Origin: Psettodes erumei
Lineage: Eukaryota > Chordata > Actinopteri > Pleuronectiformes > Psettodidae
DNA length: 64,000 nt
Assembly (NCBI GenBank): GCA_016785225.1
Contig: JAFBJZ010000874.1
Span: 1-64,000 of the forward strand
Direction of reading: 5' to 3'
The notes under the pieces were generated by a model. The model worked only from the letters and a program-made list of their open reading frames with translations, did no database searches and was not told the origin of the DNA. Position 1 is the first letter of the stretch. Every line of letters begins with the position of its first letter. Shown piece after piece: positions 37,701-47,215 of this stretch. The translations under genes were made by a program, and so were the position numbers.

Positions 37701-39198
37701 GAACCTACAGTGAAAGATGAGACTGCCCGAAGGGTGGAGCGTGAGAACGAGATCTGGCTTCACTTTAGAAAAGTGAAACAGATTTTATTATGCCTGACAC
37801 CTCGTGTCAAACGATGTGTTGTGTGTAACAAGACAACAGAAAGAAACGCAGCTGAGAAACAGCAGCACTGTGTTAGTATAGGCAGAATGTAATTGTGACA
37901 TTTTTTGTGACATTTGCCTACTGCTACTTTTTCTACCTCTCTCTTTGTATTAATAGTGATGCTGGTGTGATATCAATATCAGTAAACTAAATACCAGTTT
38001 ATAGCAGAGAAGCAGTCAGTATTCAGTTTCTAAGGCTGACCAAATGACAATATGTTGGTATTCTCATATAAAATATCACAATATGACATCTTGTTTTAAT
38101 ATTTGAAAATTGGCTAAAGATCTCTAATCCCCCACATACTATAAAATTTGCATCAAAATTAAGGAATTGATGATGGGTAAATATTTTCAAACTACATCTT
38201 CAATATGTGAATAACCACCACCAGCTGACCCACCCAGGCCCAAAGTCGTGTGGCCCCTCTATGGCGTGCACATAACAGATGAACTGCTTGTGATTCGCAG
38301 GTGGTGGCACGCTCCAGTCTGCACCTGCCCTTGACTTCACCTGAGAGTAACAGCTGCTGTACTAATCCCACCTTGCTTGGGAAAGCACGTGGACCTTCAC
38401 TTATTTTGCAAGCCACGCGATCATAATCCAGAAGAGTTACAATGTTGTTGTTTTTTTAAGTTAATCAACGCATAACGTGGCTAACCCTTACTTTCTTCTC
38501 TCATCGAACAGCCCAGCTACTAAACTGCTCAGCAACCGTTATCTCAACGTGACGGGCTCAGGGAAAAAGACACGTTTAGCCAACTTGGCAGTCACAGTGG
38601 TTTCATCCTGGTTAGCTAACCACAATGGACAAAACTGGTTTGTTGATCCCTGTGCGGGCTCAAGTCGTGCCTAGCAACTAGACGACGCCGCTGACATGGC
38701 TGGCTAGCTAGCTAACCCCCAGTATTAACTTCATAGACAACAGAGCGTTTGCCATTCTTTGTCTGGTTGATGGTTAAGCCCGATTAACTCACTATTTGGC
38801 CAGTCTTGTTTTTGCTACGACGGATAATTTGATGTCGAAAGAGAAGATGCAGGGCTGCATTAACGTTTCGCCGAAGTTCACTAACTTGGTTAGCTAATCT
38901 CATGCTAACGTTGGTGCATTAGCTAGCTAACTGTCTATCGTATCTGCGCTTTAAGCGACACACGTCTCGTTGAAGTTAGTACACATTTACATAACTATTG
39001 ACAAGCGTGCTAGTGTGGTTAGTCAAACAAAGACCAGGGTGCTAACTCAAGGTAACGCTGACTGAGAAGTCTCACCTCACTGAAGATGTCGTGAAGGTAT
39101 CGAAACGGAGGCTTGCTTAGCAGTTTCTCCGTGAGAGGCGGTTTCTTTATCACTTTGCCCAGCGTGTCCTGGGTCTTTTTCACCACTGCCGCATTCAT
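24840..39198 (-). CDS. traf3ip1: traf3ip1 / IFT54 (MIP-T3): intraflagellar transport protein, 15 coding exons
   Basis: IFT54 is an IFT-B subunit needed to build cilia; it binds tubulin through an N-terminal calponin-homology-like fold and IFT20 through its C-terminal coiled coil, and was first found as a TRAF3/microtubule partner. Minus-strand exons: 39198-39076, 37288-37220, 36102-35941, 35469-35341, 35255-34830, 34724-34656, 33461-33386, 32968-32948, 32229-32141, 31169-31074, 30786-30660, 30568-30532, 30401-30325, 25554-25337, 24999-24840. The product is about 625 residues (human isoforms 625-691). The N-terminus MNAAVVKKTQDTLGKVIKK and the C-terminal half ([38 protein letters not shown]) match human closely. 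The middle is a charged K/R/E/D tract. The first ATG is preceded by in-frame non-ATG sequence and matches the orthologue start. Summed exon length is 1879 nt, one base over a multiple of three, because of a conflict at exons 9/10 (see findings). Intron 13 is large (4.9 kb). Confidence 0.95.
25337..25554 (-). CDS. traf3ip1: traf3ip1 coding exon 14 (coiled coil)
   Basis: Encodes HFVSEAARKKERDLVTREIE, then the conserved [20 protein letters not shown] and a coiled coil to LLQEQR. This is the IFT20-binding region. It lies 4.8 kb downstream of exon 13. Confidence 0.97.
26390..26720. other. CpG-rich island-like segment inside traf3ip1 intron 13
   Basis: A dense CpG segment in an otherwise ordinary intron. 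It could be an internal promoter or enhancer or an inserted sequence. Open frames on both strands (up to 150 codons, 26415-26867 plus) show no recognised family. A second CpG-rich patch lies near 29150-29600. Nothing else was recognised in this 4.8-kb intron apart from GT/CA repeats. Confidence 0.4.
28682..28710. repeat. (CA)n microsatellite in traf3ip1 intron 13
   Basis: About 14 uninterrupted CA units. Confidence 0.95.
30325..30401 (-). CDS. traf3ip1: traf3ip1 coding exon 13
   Basis: Encodes GLVKKILESKKDYESSPYAP to KSKEQ. Human has GLVKKILETKKDYE. Confidence 0.95.
30532..30568 (-). CDS. traf3ip1: traf3ip1 coding exon 12
   Basis: 12 codons plus one base: VPTPELDSEEKHG. The EEKHG end continues into GGLVKKIL of the next exon as in human. 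Confidence 0.9.
30660..30786 (-). CDS. traf3ip1: traf3ip1 coding exon 11
   Basis: Encodes RSSAKPSAPVILDGKKLSDD, then EDEQFLVEEA to PEMEL. Matches the acidic DDQFVVEAA region of human. Donor CTG|GTGAGT. Confidence 0.92.
31074..31169 (-). CDS. traf3ip1: traf3ip1 coding exon 10
   Basis: Encodes RRAARPGSARPAPSRAKRQE to TSAE, matching human PRPGSARPAPPRVKRQ. The acceptor is a run of four CAGs, so the 5' edge could be 31169, 31166, 31163 or 31160. Donor AG|GTGACT. Confidence 0.85.
32141..32229 (-). CDS. traf3ip1: traf3ip1 coding exon 9, reading phase unresolved
   Basis: The phase carried from exon 8 reads DGDAQSAQRPVPLENGDAAG.. and exits at phase 0, but exon 10 needs two leftover bases. The alternative frame (..SSAPPDTTS plus AG) joins exon 10 correctly. 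A run of six C/G at 32155-32160 separates the two readings. Confidence 0.7.
32948..32968 (-). CDS. traf3ip1: traf3ip1 coding exon 8 (21-nt microexon)
   Basis: Adds about DESDSEG between acceptor CTCAACAG and donor GAG|GTAAGT. The polypyrimidine tract (CTGTCTCTCTCTCTGCTCTC) and the donor are both strong. The acidic sequence fits the SDAEGD segment of human IFT54. Confidence 0.7.
33386..33461 (-). CDS. traf3ip1: traf3ip1 coding exon 7
   Basis: Encodes PDSPARIPRPSSAKGQRRRP to GGQ plus one base. The IPRPSSA segment resembles the IPRPGSA motif of human IFT54. Donor AAG|GTAACC. Confidence 0.75.
34656..34724 (-). CDS. traf3ip1: traf3ip1 coding exon 6
   Basis: 23 codons: LRVSEEQKPNPEEPSKPAKP to VPT, a Pro-rich linker. 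In frame with both neighbours. Supported by splice sites and composition rather than conservation. Confidence 0.8.
34788..34813. repeat. (GT)n microsatellite in traf3ip1 intron 5
   Basis: About 13 GT units, starting only some 17 bp beyond the exon 5 donor site on the minus strand. Confidence 0.95.
34830..35255 (-). CDS. traf3ip1: traf3ip1 coding exon 5 (charged low-complexity tract)
   Basis: 142 codons dominated by Lys/Arg alternating with Asp/Glu (RDRERDKDRDKGR-like). It corresponds to the Lys/Glu-rich region of human IFT54. GA-rich codons keep all six frames largely open here, so the overlapping plus-strand frames are artefacts. The donor lies about 17 bp from a GT microsatellite. Confidence 0.92.
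35341..35469 (-). CDS. traf3ip1: traf3ip1 coding exon 4
   Basis: 43 codons: MFSDDAVKRVLGGEK, then a polar tail ending RERHSDRE. End of the CH-like domain and start of the linker. Confidence 0.95.
35941..36102 (-). CDS. traf3ip1: traf3ip1 coding exon 3
   Basis: 54 codons: DKDSKIAFLQKAIDVVM through RIVAGHEPERTNELLQAIAK to CCLNK. This is the most conserved part of the CH-like domain. Confidence 0.97.
37220..37288 (-). CDS. traf3ip1: traf3ip1 coding exon 2
   Basis: 23 codons: VIRTTGFMKGLYGENEMK.. to NVK. In-frame exon of the CH-like domain. Confidence 0.95.
39076..39198 (-). CDS. traf3ip1: traf3ip1 coding exon 1
   Basis: 41 codons: MNAAVVKKTQDTLGK through KPPFRYLHDIFSE, the start of the CH-like domain. 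Donor GAG|GTGAGA. Confidence 0.96.
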
Positions 39199-39315
39199 GG
39201 CAGCAGTCGAACGTAAAGACAAGTAATTAAAGCGCCGAAATGAAAGGAAAAACTAATCCGGAGTGCAAAAAAACACTCGGGAGGCTCAGTCGCCTGGTCG
39301 CTATGTCAATAGTCT

Positions 39316-39399
39316 GCAATCCCACAGTGCATCATTACTGAAGACTGCGCCTGCGCTGAGGGCTTATGGTTGCTATGGGCTGCCTGTGGCCATAGCAAC
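39316..39399. promoter_or_regulatory. traf3ip1: traf3ip1 promoter: ZNF143-like, NRF1-like and RFX X-box motifs
   Basis: Upstream of the traf3ip1 ATG at 39198 are three motifs in 85 bp. CAATCCCACAGTGCAT at 39317-39332 resembles the ZNF143/Staf site. TGCGCCTGCGC at 39346-39356 is one mismatch from the NRF1 palindrome. GTGGCCATAGCAAC at 39386-39399 fits the X-box form GTNRCC-N2-RGYAAC bound by RFX factors. A partial second X-box half (GTTGCTATGG) is at 39369-39378. RFX control is typical of cilium genes, which suits an IFT-B gene. There is no TATA box. Confidence 0.75.
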
Positions 39400-39499
39400 A
39401 ACTAACAATCTGCAACAAAGTGGCAGATAGGCAGACAGATGTAAAATGACAACAGTACACACAGCCTGAGTGATGTTATTAAACAACTGCACTCTTTAG

Positions 39500-40130
39500 C
39501 AGATTGTCCAAATATGGTGGGTTTTATTTAAAGCAACTCTATTACTGTGATAAAGTCAGTGTCCCTGGCACAACTATGGGCAAACTACATAGTGAGAAGA
39601 AAAAAATCTATAAAAGGGCTGAAAAGAAATGGCACAAAGAAACTGAAACAAGATGAACATGAGAAAAAGTTTCTGGTCATAATGAGGTATGACATATAAA
39701 AGCCATCAGACCATAATCACTATGTCAAAGGCCAACCATCAGGGAGGTGTCTGACCAGTCTCAAATTCAGATTCAAATTCTGCAGTGCCTGACCATAACC
39801 CCAAACACATTGCCAGAGTCATAAAGACATTTCTACCACAGAGTCAGGGAATCAGTCTGGGATTACATGAAGAGAGGGAGGACAGCAGACTAAATCCACA
39901 GTAGAAACTGTGAATTCAAGATTCCCAAGACAACTTATCTGCCAAGTACCTGTAACCTGTAGTAACTACAGAGTGCCAAGGAGAATTGTGTGACGTTTTA
40001 AAGGTCAAGGGTGGTCACAACAAATATTGATTTGACTGCAAATGGACTGCACTTTACATGCAAGTTGACTGATAAATAAAAGCTATTCATGGCATTTTAT
40101 TCAAAAGTAGCCTATCCCAACATACTTTTA
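39500..40130 (+). mobile_element. Decayed Tc1/mariner-like transposase copy
   Basis: Translating the plus strand piecewise gives broken but ordered fragments typical of fish Tc1-type transposases: DHNPKHIARVIKTF near 39790-39832, WDYMKR at about 39858-39875, and VPRRIV then VLKVKGGHNKY near 39970-40030. The following AT-rich tail has a GATAAATAAAAGCTATT-like end near 40070-40090. Stops and frameshifts interrupt it throughout, so it is a fossil. Terminal inverted repeats were not located, so edges are approximate. It lies between the divergent traf3ip1 and AGR genes. Confidence 0.65.
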
Positions 40131-41062
40131 CCACCTACAACTTTTGGGCCAGCAAACCCTATGTTGATGGAACCAATAGTTGCTCAGGTTAAATAAATGT
40201 TTGTGAGAAGTGTGCAGCAGTGAGCAACTTGACTATTAATCCTAATGCAACATACTCTTGATTTAAGTGTGAAGTGAAATTGCCCTCCACATCAGTATTA
40301 AGATTATAAAAAGATGGTGTTTGATAGCCGATTTTTAGCATCTGTCAGTCTGTTTCACTCTGCATGTGGACACATTAAAGCAGTCCCTTTACTTGCGCTC
40401 CCATTTTCAGTTAGTGATCAGTCCTTTTTATTTATAGGGCACTGCTTTGACATACCTGTTTGGTGAGTTCAGTTGGAGGAAACATCTAACAAAAGAGAAG
40501 GCGTACAGAAGGGTAAGTGCAGATGCTTGTTTCTTCTTGCTGCTAAGGTAAGAACACATACTATGTCCAACTGCAAGTGACAGAAAATCCTTAATTATGA
40601 AATACTATTTGTATGAAAAAAAATGATATATTGTTTTCATAACAGCTAAGTGCTTCCTATTGAGTTTACTGAAAATGCAGCATATAAGTAGAGGTTCCAG
40701 GGATTTTAAGAGATTGTTTGAAATACATTTTTGACAGTGATACTTTTTAAAGTTACAGTAATGGTAAAGCGATGTATTATATCAGTTGCTAATAAGATAG
40801 TGAGGTAAGTGCTGTTACAGTGATAAATTACTCTTATGCATCCTTCTATAATCTTTCAGTGATGTTGGGTAGTTGATATTTTGCATGATCTCAAAGCAGT
40901 ATTCATAGACATGTGGCAGTCATGTGTATCATATGGGGGGAAATAACCAAAAGGTTTCCTGTTATGATTTTCTCATTTTTATATTGATGGTGTGCAAAAA
41001 AAGAGATTAATGATGCTTTAACATGCGACTGTCAGGAGACACAATTTACACAACTGAGGTAC
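40131..41062. other. Upstream region of the AGR gene
   Basis: AT-rich non-coding DNA with no recognised exon or repeat. It probably contains AGR regulatory sequence. Confidence 0.4.
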
Positions 41063-41070
41063 TATATAAG
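41063..41070 (+). promoter_or_regulatory. Candidate TATA box of the AGR gene
   Basis: TATATAAG lies about 450 nt upstream of the AGR start codon. If used, transcription would start near 41093-41100. Any 5' UTR intron is unresolved. Confidence 0.45.
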
Positions 41071-41520
41071 ATCATGAGTTTCTCCTGTTTGAGGAGAGCT
41101 CTTTCTCCCTTCATTCAGAAAATAAACCAGCTGGACTGAAATACCGACATGTTGGTCTGATTGTGTCTAAGTGTCGACCTTTCGTCCCTGAGGATTCATC
41201 TTTTCAAAAGCTTTGCATCTTTATTTTCATGTCAAGAACATAAATATTAGCTGACATGGCAGCTGGAGTGCTTAACAATAATGCAGATTATATATGAGAA
41301 GCTTTTTCTTTCTTCACTGCTTCTGTACATGCAGTTATTTGAATCACCGTCTTGTCAGGCTTGTTTGGCAAGTCACCATTACAAAGGAAACCATGAACTG
41401 GAGATACCTGTAAAGTGTGGACCTTGCAATTTGAGTGGTTGTAGGGAGTCAAAAAAAGAACATCTCGCTGAATCTCAGTCTTATCTGTCTCCCAGCTGAC
41501 ACTCTCTCGAAGGACAGTAA

Positions 41521-41620
41521 ATGATGCTTCGCTGGGTCTCGCTTGCTTTGTTCTTTGGTATCTGCGCTGGTGCTGGAGACCAGAAAAAAACCAAAGTGAA
41601 GCCTCTTTCCCAGTCAAGAG
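41521..41620 (+). CDS. agr1: AGR coding exon 1 (signal peptide)
   Basis: 33 codons plus one base: signal peptide and basic linker GDQKKTKVKPLSQSR. Donor G|GTGGGT. Confidence 0.92.
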
Positions 41621-44600
41621 GTGGGTAATGCTCCTTTTTCAAGCATATGCAGCTGCAGTTTCCTTCTCAAGAATCATTAGCAAGCACTTTGATGTTGTGT
41701 CACAAGACAAATTAATAAAGTCTTGAATTTGAATTTCAAGAGAGAGGAGAATGGACTCAGTTGATCTAACTAAACCATAAAGCAGTGTGCCATATTTTTG
41801 TTGACATCATCACTGTTTTTCCCTGCAGGATGGGGAAGCAATATTAGTTGGGCCAAAAATTATGAAGAGGGTCTGTCACTGATGCTCAAGAGGTAAGACT
41901 CCACCCTTGATAACAGTCCTGAATGTTTCTGTATTTTGTTTGAAATGAGAGTGAGTGAGAACAGATGTGAAATGGAAACTGCATTTTGTGTCCTTTAATT
42001 CCTTGACACAGCAGCATCTTCAAGGCTGAGGTCAAACAGATGTTTTGAATTCCTATGTAGAAAGCTGAGAGTTACTGGGAATACTGCTTTCCAATTATGC
42101 AGGATTCACTGATATATTTCTGAGCAACCATGAAAAATGCATATCATGAGTTGTCTTTTATATTATATAAAGAATAGTTTTATACATATGTGAGAAGTGT
42201 GCTCATGCATTCTATGTGTTAAGATGGTTAACTGGGGTGTATTTCCTCCTAATTATACCTCTCATATGTCCATGAGGATGATGAGGTGTCTCACTGGTTC
42301 AAGTTTGGGATGAAATACAGAATAATGAACTACATCTGTTTTAGTACTGTGCACTCCTCCAAAAGGATTATAAATTCACTTTTGTCCCGGATGATAGTGC
42401 ATCCACACCCAACATTGTACTTATTGTGCTGAGGAATGTGTTGACTTGTTTCCCTGTGGTTTTCTTTCAAACAGTCAGAAGCCTCTGATGGTCATCCATC
42501 ATCAAGACCAATGCCCACACAGTCAAGGTACTGCAGTAACTCTGGTTCATTAAAAGTTTTGAATGTATAAATATAGGCTTGCACAGCCCGCTCTTCCTAT
42601 CTAACCCAGACATGGGCTTGGTTTCACGGGGAACAATACCGGTACATTCCTTAATACCTGCCGAGCAGGAAATGAAATGGTTACGAATTACATTCATAAA
42701 TCACTCAGCTGGTGAGTGAGCTCAGTGGAAGTCTCCACCGGCATTCTTAACACATAGGCTAAAGCATAAAGACCACCTACAGGGCAAAGGCTGGCTTTTA
42801 CTTATGACTTTGCTGGATTTGATAAAGAAAGCTGAATATTTTACACCCTACATTTGAATACATGGACATGCTGTTGGTTGTCTTTATGTGATTCACAGCT
42901 GACCAAACTATCTGTGGAGCTTTTAAATCACTGTGGCTCATTAAATCCAGGAAATTCTGACAAGAAATCTCTTCATGGATATTCTGTTGGTCCCACTTAT
43001 CAAACGTGTCCCTAACATCCTCTGTCACTTCATGGGCCAGAGGTTTATGAACGCAGCCTGTGAAAACTGGAAAAACCTAGCTACATTTACAACGCTTGCT
43101 TGCACATGTGCTCTATTGATTTTTTTTTCTGATCTTAAGCGTTATAATGTAACTAAACAGAATTATCTCTGCAGCACTGAAGAAAGCATTTGTTGCTGAA
43201 GAGTCCATCCAGAAAATGGCCAAAGAGGATTTCATCATGCTCAACTTGGTGGTAATTAAAGATCTGTTACATACAGTCATGGAGAAACTCTTCTCCCCTG
43301 CAACACAGTATGCAAATATTAAATTTACTGCACTCAAAAATGCTGACAGTCTGAATGTAGTAAGATGAGTCAGCTGTACAGTGGGTTTTATCAGTCTATA
43401 GTTATTATCATTATTAAATTCATACCCATCTTTGATTAGTTAGATATCTGAAGGTGAATTGTGGACACTGTAGTAATAATATCAGGCATAATTAAAGATT
43501 AAATGATGTGCAAAGAAAAATAGCATCTACAAATAACCACCTGTTAAATACTGTATACACTGTATACACCTGATTTATTCCAGCAATAGACAAACTGCTG
43601 CTGTTTGTGTATGTCTTTTTTTTTTTTTTTTTTTACAGGAAGAGACCACGGATAAGAATCTGGCCCCTGATGGCTACTATGTTCCTAGAATACTCTTTGT
43701 TGGTAAATATTGATATAATTAATCATAATTTGTTAGCTTATTAATTTGGAGAGTAAAATGTTTTTTAGTCAGGTAAAAATATTTATATCCTCAACCAGGA
43801 CTAATTTTGATGTTTAATCAGACTTGTTCAAATGGCAAAGCATACTTCCTGCTGTGTTTTCTGATTGTTTTACTTTTCTGGTGTTATTCTCTGATCCTAT
43901 GTGATCAGTATAAATAAGAATATATTTGAAAATACTTTTTGGCCTGAGACTGATTTATGTATTTAATCAGGACACTCAAATATCTCTCACTGTAACTGCC
44001 ACCTTTCCTCACTTTGCTGCTGATAATGGCTCTCCTCAGCAGTCTGTGTGTGTGTATGACATATCTTTCTGCAGATCCGTCTCTAACTGTGCGCACAGAC
44101 ATCACAGGGAGGTACACCAACCACCTCTACACGTATGAGCCTACTGACATGCAACATTGTGAGTGACCTTCCCCTCTAATGTTATTTGGGGGGAGGAAGG
44201 GGTGCTGCACATCTTACTTGTCAGAAGCGAGAAGACAGACTGAACCCTTACTGTTCTTAACCATCATCTTCCTTCCTCAGTATTTTGACACAAATGACAA
44301 ACTTTATTGATGAGATGCCTCTGACAGGTGGGCTGTTAGCAGGGGACTCTTTCAGGTTTTTGGTTTCCTCAGGAGGGCAAATGAGGAGGCGGGAGAAGTT
44401 TCACAACTGCAGTACTCTACTTTCATTTTCAACACATCCATGGGTCCAGTTAGTTAAATTTCAGTTAACAGAAGCAGACAACTTTAAAGTACAAGTAATT
44501 GATTAACAAGTTAGCCACAAAATCACTTAAAAACGACATTGCTCAGGCAATCTGATTGTGCACCCAGAAGTGAAAAACTAGCAGCACATGCATGCAACTT

Positions 44601-44717
44601 TTATCTAGAAGCTGTTCCACTAAGAAATGTTGGTGTTTATTAACATTTGTCCTGTCTTTTTCAACAGTGGCTGAAAGCATGAGGAAAGCCAAAGTCAAAC
44701 TGCATGCTGAACTGTGA
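41521..44717 (+). CDS. agr1: Anterior gradient family protein (AGR, PDI-like; probably agr1), seven coding exons, complete
   Basis: AGR proteins are small thioredoxin-fold members of the protein disulfide isomerase family that act in the ER and secretory pathway on client folding. Exons: 41521-41620, 41829-41892, 42475-42527, 43175-43251, 43639-43702, 44075-44158 and 44668-44717. They total 492 nt and 163 residues, with all phases fitting. A TAA stop sits directly before the ATG. Residues 1-18 (MMLRWVSLALFFGICAGA) look like a signal peptide. GWGSNISWAKNYEEGL and HHQDQCPHSQALKKAF contain the single-cysteine CPHS motif at 68-71. YYVPRILFVDPSLTVRTDIT holds the cis-Pro loop. The protein ends HAEL, a KDEL-like ER retrieval tail (human AGR2 ends KTEL). 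NIS at 38-40 is a possible N-glycosylation site. The choice of agr1 over agr2 rests on divergence and on lying outside the usual AGR2/AGR3 neighbourhood, so it is less sure than the family. Confidence 0.93.
41829..41892 (+). CDS. agr1: AGR coding exon 2
   Basis: Encodes GWGSNISWAKNYEEGLSLML then K and part of Ser. Acceptor CCCTGCAG, donor AG|GTAAGA. Confidence 0.95.
42475..42527 (+). CDS. agr1: AGR coding exon 3 (CPHS motif)
   Basis: Encodes SQKPLMVIHHQDQCPHSQ, the redox-type motif. Acceptor AAACAG, donor AAG|GTACTG. Confidence 0.96.
43175..43251 (+). CDS. agr1: AGR coding exon 4
   Basis: Encodes ALKKAFVAEESIQKMAKEDF then IMLNLV. Acceptor CTCTGCAG, donor GTG|GTAATT. Confidence 0.96.
43639..43702 (+). 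CDS. agr1: AGR coding exon 5
   Basis: Encodes EETTDKNLAPDGYYVPRILF then V and one base. Preceded by a poly-T run of about 18 and acceptor TTTACAG. Confidence 0.96.
44075..44158 (+). CDS. agr1: AGR coding exon 6
   Basis: Encodes DPSLTVRTDITGRYTNHLYT then YEPTDMQH. Donor T|GTGAGT. Confidence 0.96.
44668..44717 (+). CDS. agr1: AGR coding exon 7 (C-terminus)
   Basis: Encodes LAESMRKAKVKLHAEL and a stop. The length matches human AGR2 residue for residue from YEP to the end, which supports skipping the AG/GT-flanked segment at 44281-44327. Confidence 0.93.
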
Positions 44718-44816
44718 GCATGGGAGCATCTATCTGAAATCTGAAGTTTGTGCATCCTCCAGTCTATGCTGAGCTGCCTGCTCATCGGCCTTCACTGAAA
44801 TGTGTATATGCTGTTC

Positions 44817-44822
44817 AATAAA
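44817..44822 (+). other. agr1: AGR polyadenylation signal
   Basis: AATAAA 100 nt after the stop codon, followed by A-rich sequence. Confidence 0.8.
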
Positions 44823-47089
44823 GTTAGATAAAACCAAAATAAATAATCAGAAAGTGAAGCATGAAGTCCTTTTTACACTGCCATGATTGTGCTAATAGAA
44901 TCCTGTGAGTGCTGAAGGTTGCACACTAGGATTCATTAGAATTGAAGTTACACTTCAATTCCAATCTCTATAATTAAAAAAAAGAAAAGTAAACATTCGG
45001 TTTAGTTTTTTTTAAAGAAATGTTACACATTAAGATGCAATTTCAATTACTGCATTGTCCCAAAGGCATTGTGCAAAAGGCTTAACAGGCAAACTGTTTT
45101 TTTATGAGATGAGAGACACGGATTTTAGACTAAAATTTAAATCTTTTTCCTCTTTCTTTTTTATTTTTCCCTTTATATTTTTTCCCTTTATATTTACATC
45201 TATTTAAAGGGAACTTGTAAAAATAAACATTAAAAACTGTTCAGTGGCAGAAGATACACTTAATACAATACTAAATATCTTTTGAACCTCATACAATTTT
45301 ACTGATATTGATATACTTTTCCCACTAGGTGGCACTATAACATAGATTCCTAAAGTCTCTGTATGACTTTGCCTACAAAAATCCAAAATACAAAAAATTT
45401 ACTAAACGTCAAGCACGTTAAGTGAAAGATTATTTGTATTTAATTTTATCAATTATATAAACTTCATCATGTGTAGGGCATGATTATATAATGTAATATA
45501 TGTAGTTTGGAGTATATACATTAGATACATCATATATTGAATCCACACTGTAATCTCACTTAGATTATATGGACAGCACAACATACTATCTGTATATTCC
45601 ATTCTGTGTGTTCATCACACAGCATCTCTTGACAGACATCATGTTGTTGCTCTTATTACTGGATCGACAGTTTCTGGAGAATTCTGCAGCACCTCTGTCA
45701 TGATCATCCTTGACAACTGCAACCGAGTTGTAACCAACTCAGGCCGACCCAGAATGCAGCGCTGCTGCATAGCCACAAATAGCACAGATGCCATTTTTAA
45801 CTATCACAGCTCCGATTAATGAGCTGTTTGTAATTGTTCCGGCTTCACTGTGGTGAGCTTTCTTGTGCCTTTCGCACTCTCAGAAAGACAAAAGATGCTG
45901 AAAAATAAAGACATATATCAGCAGAGGCCAATATTTTGCAAGCTTGCAACACTGTCAGCATACCCTCAAAATCATGTGACAATTAATATGATGCATCCTT
46001 CAAAGCCATTTATTTATTTATTACATTTCTGAATTAAGAGTTAATCAGAAAACAGAGTAAGTAAGGTCAAGTAAGTCAGTAAGTAAGTCATTATTCTTAC
46101 GTAACATATACCAATGGAGCTGATCATTGAGAAATGATTAAATTATTCATCATTCCTTCACATTTTTTCTCCTTTTATACAGACAGCGCTGACATCTGAA
46201 GCAATTGTGTGCCTGCTTTTCTCTCATGTTTTTCAGTTATCTGTCTTTCAGATGTACCCAAGCCGATTCTTCAGAAACTCTGGAGATTTTTCAACTTTTT
46301 TTTCTCAAGAAAGGAGTTTCTTAGGTTTCTACACACCTGGGTTCATAACAAATGTGTTTTCTACTCAGAATTTCCTATGTCCTGGGCCTGACAATTCCCT
46401 ATCTGTTTCACTGTGGAGTTGTTTCAGGGCTCTGTGAAAGAAATTCTACTTCCAAAATCCTTTCCTACATTTCAAGCCTCCCAAACACTGTCATGTGGCT
46501 TTTAGGAATATGAAGTATCTCTGGCATTACTTGACAAAAATGACAAAGGATTTAATATACTTGGAAAAGCTGGGGAACATTTTTACAGCCTTCCTAAATA
46601 AGCAATTTTTGGCAGAACTGTAATTTGTGGCCATTTAGTATGCACACATATTCATCCTGAACATACACAAGTAATTGTTGGACAAAATGTGAATATCCTA
46701 TTTATACACACCTTGACACTGTACATTTCATAAACTCACATTTTTTGACTAATGCCAAAACTTTAGCTTACCTTTCAAACACAAGGTTGCTCCACACTTT
46801 GGACAAATGACTCAAGGAGAGTGTGTGTGGGACATCAATGTCGAATTTCACTGAGCATTTCTTTAGAGACACACAAGGACAGTGTGACAGAAAGAAACAC
46901 TGACTCACAAGGTCTGACACTGAATACACGTTTGGGCTGTGTCAAAGACACAATGAGAGAGAGGCAATACTGACTGACATATTTTCATTTCAAATAGCAA
47001 GCCCAGCATGTCCTTGATTTGATCTGCAATAATTACAATGTGCTGTTTTATTCTGTCGTAGTTTAGTAAGAGAAAAAACGATTGTGGGA

Positions 47090-47215
47090 ATACATTATAT
47101 TAAAGCAAAAGATTGACATTTTGGGACGTTGCTTACTTGCTTTCTTGCTGAGCGATGAGAAGATTCTTGCTTCTGCTCTCACATACAGTAGGGAGGTAGG
47201 CTCAGTGGTGTACAG
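47090..47215 (+). mobile_element. Probable fragment of a dispersed teleost repeat
   Basis: GACATTTTGGGACGTTGCTT, then TTTCTTGCTGAGCGATGAGA followed by AGATT, resembles a short interspersed repeat very common in perch-like fish genomes. A second possible piece, ATATGAAGCTTCAGCCAGCA, is at 47757-47776. This is from memory of the repeat, not a search. Confidence 0.4.

Noticed and set aside
39019..39222. Upstream extension of the traf3ip1 N-terminus (eight residues before MNAAVV)
   Set aside because: The extension starts at TTG rather than ATG; MNAAVV matches the orthologue start.
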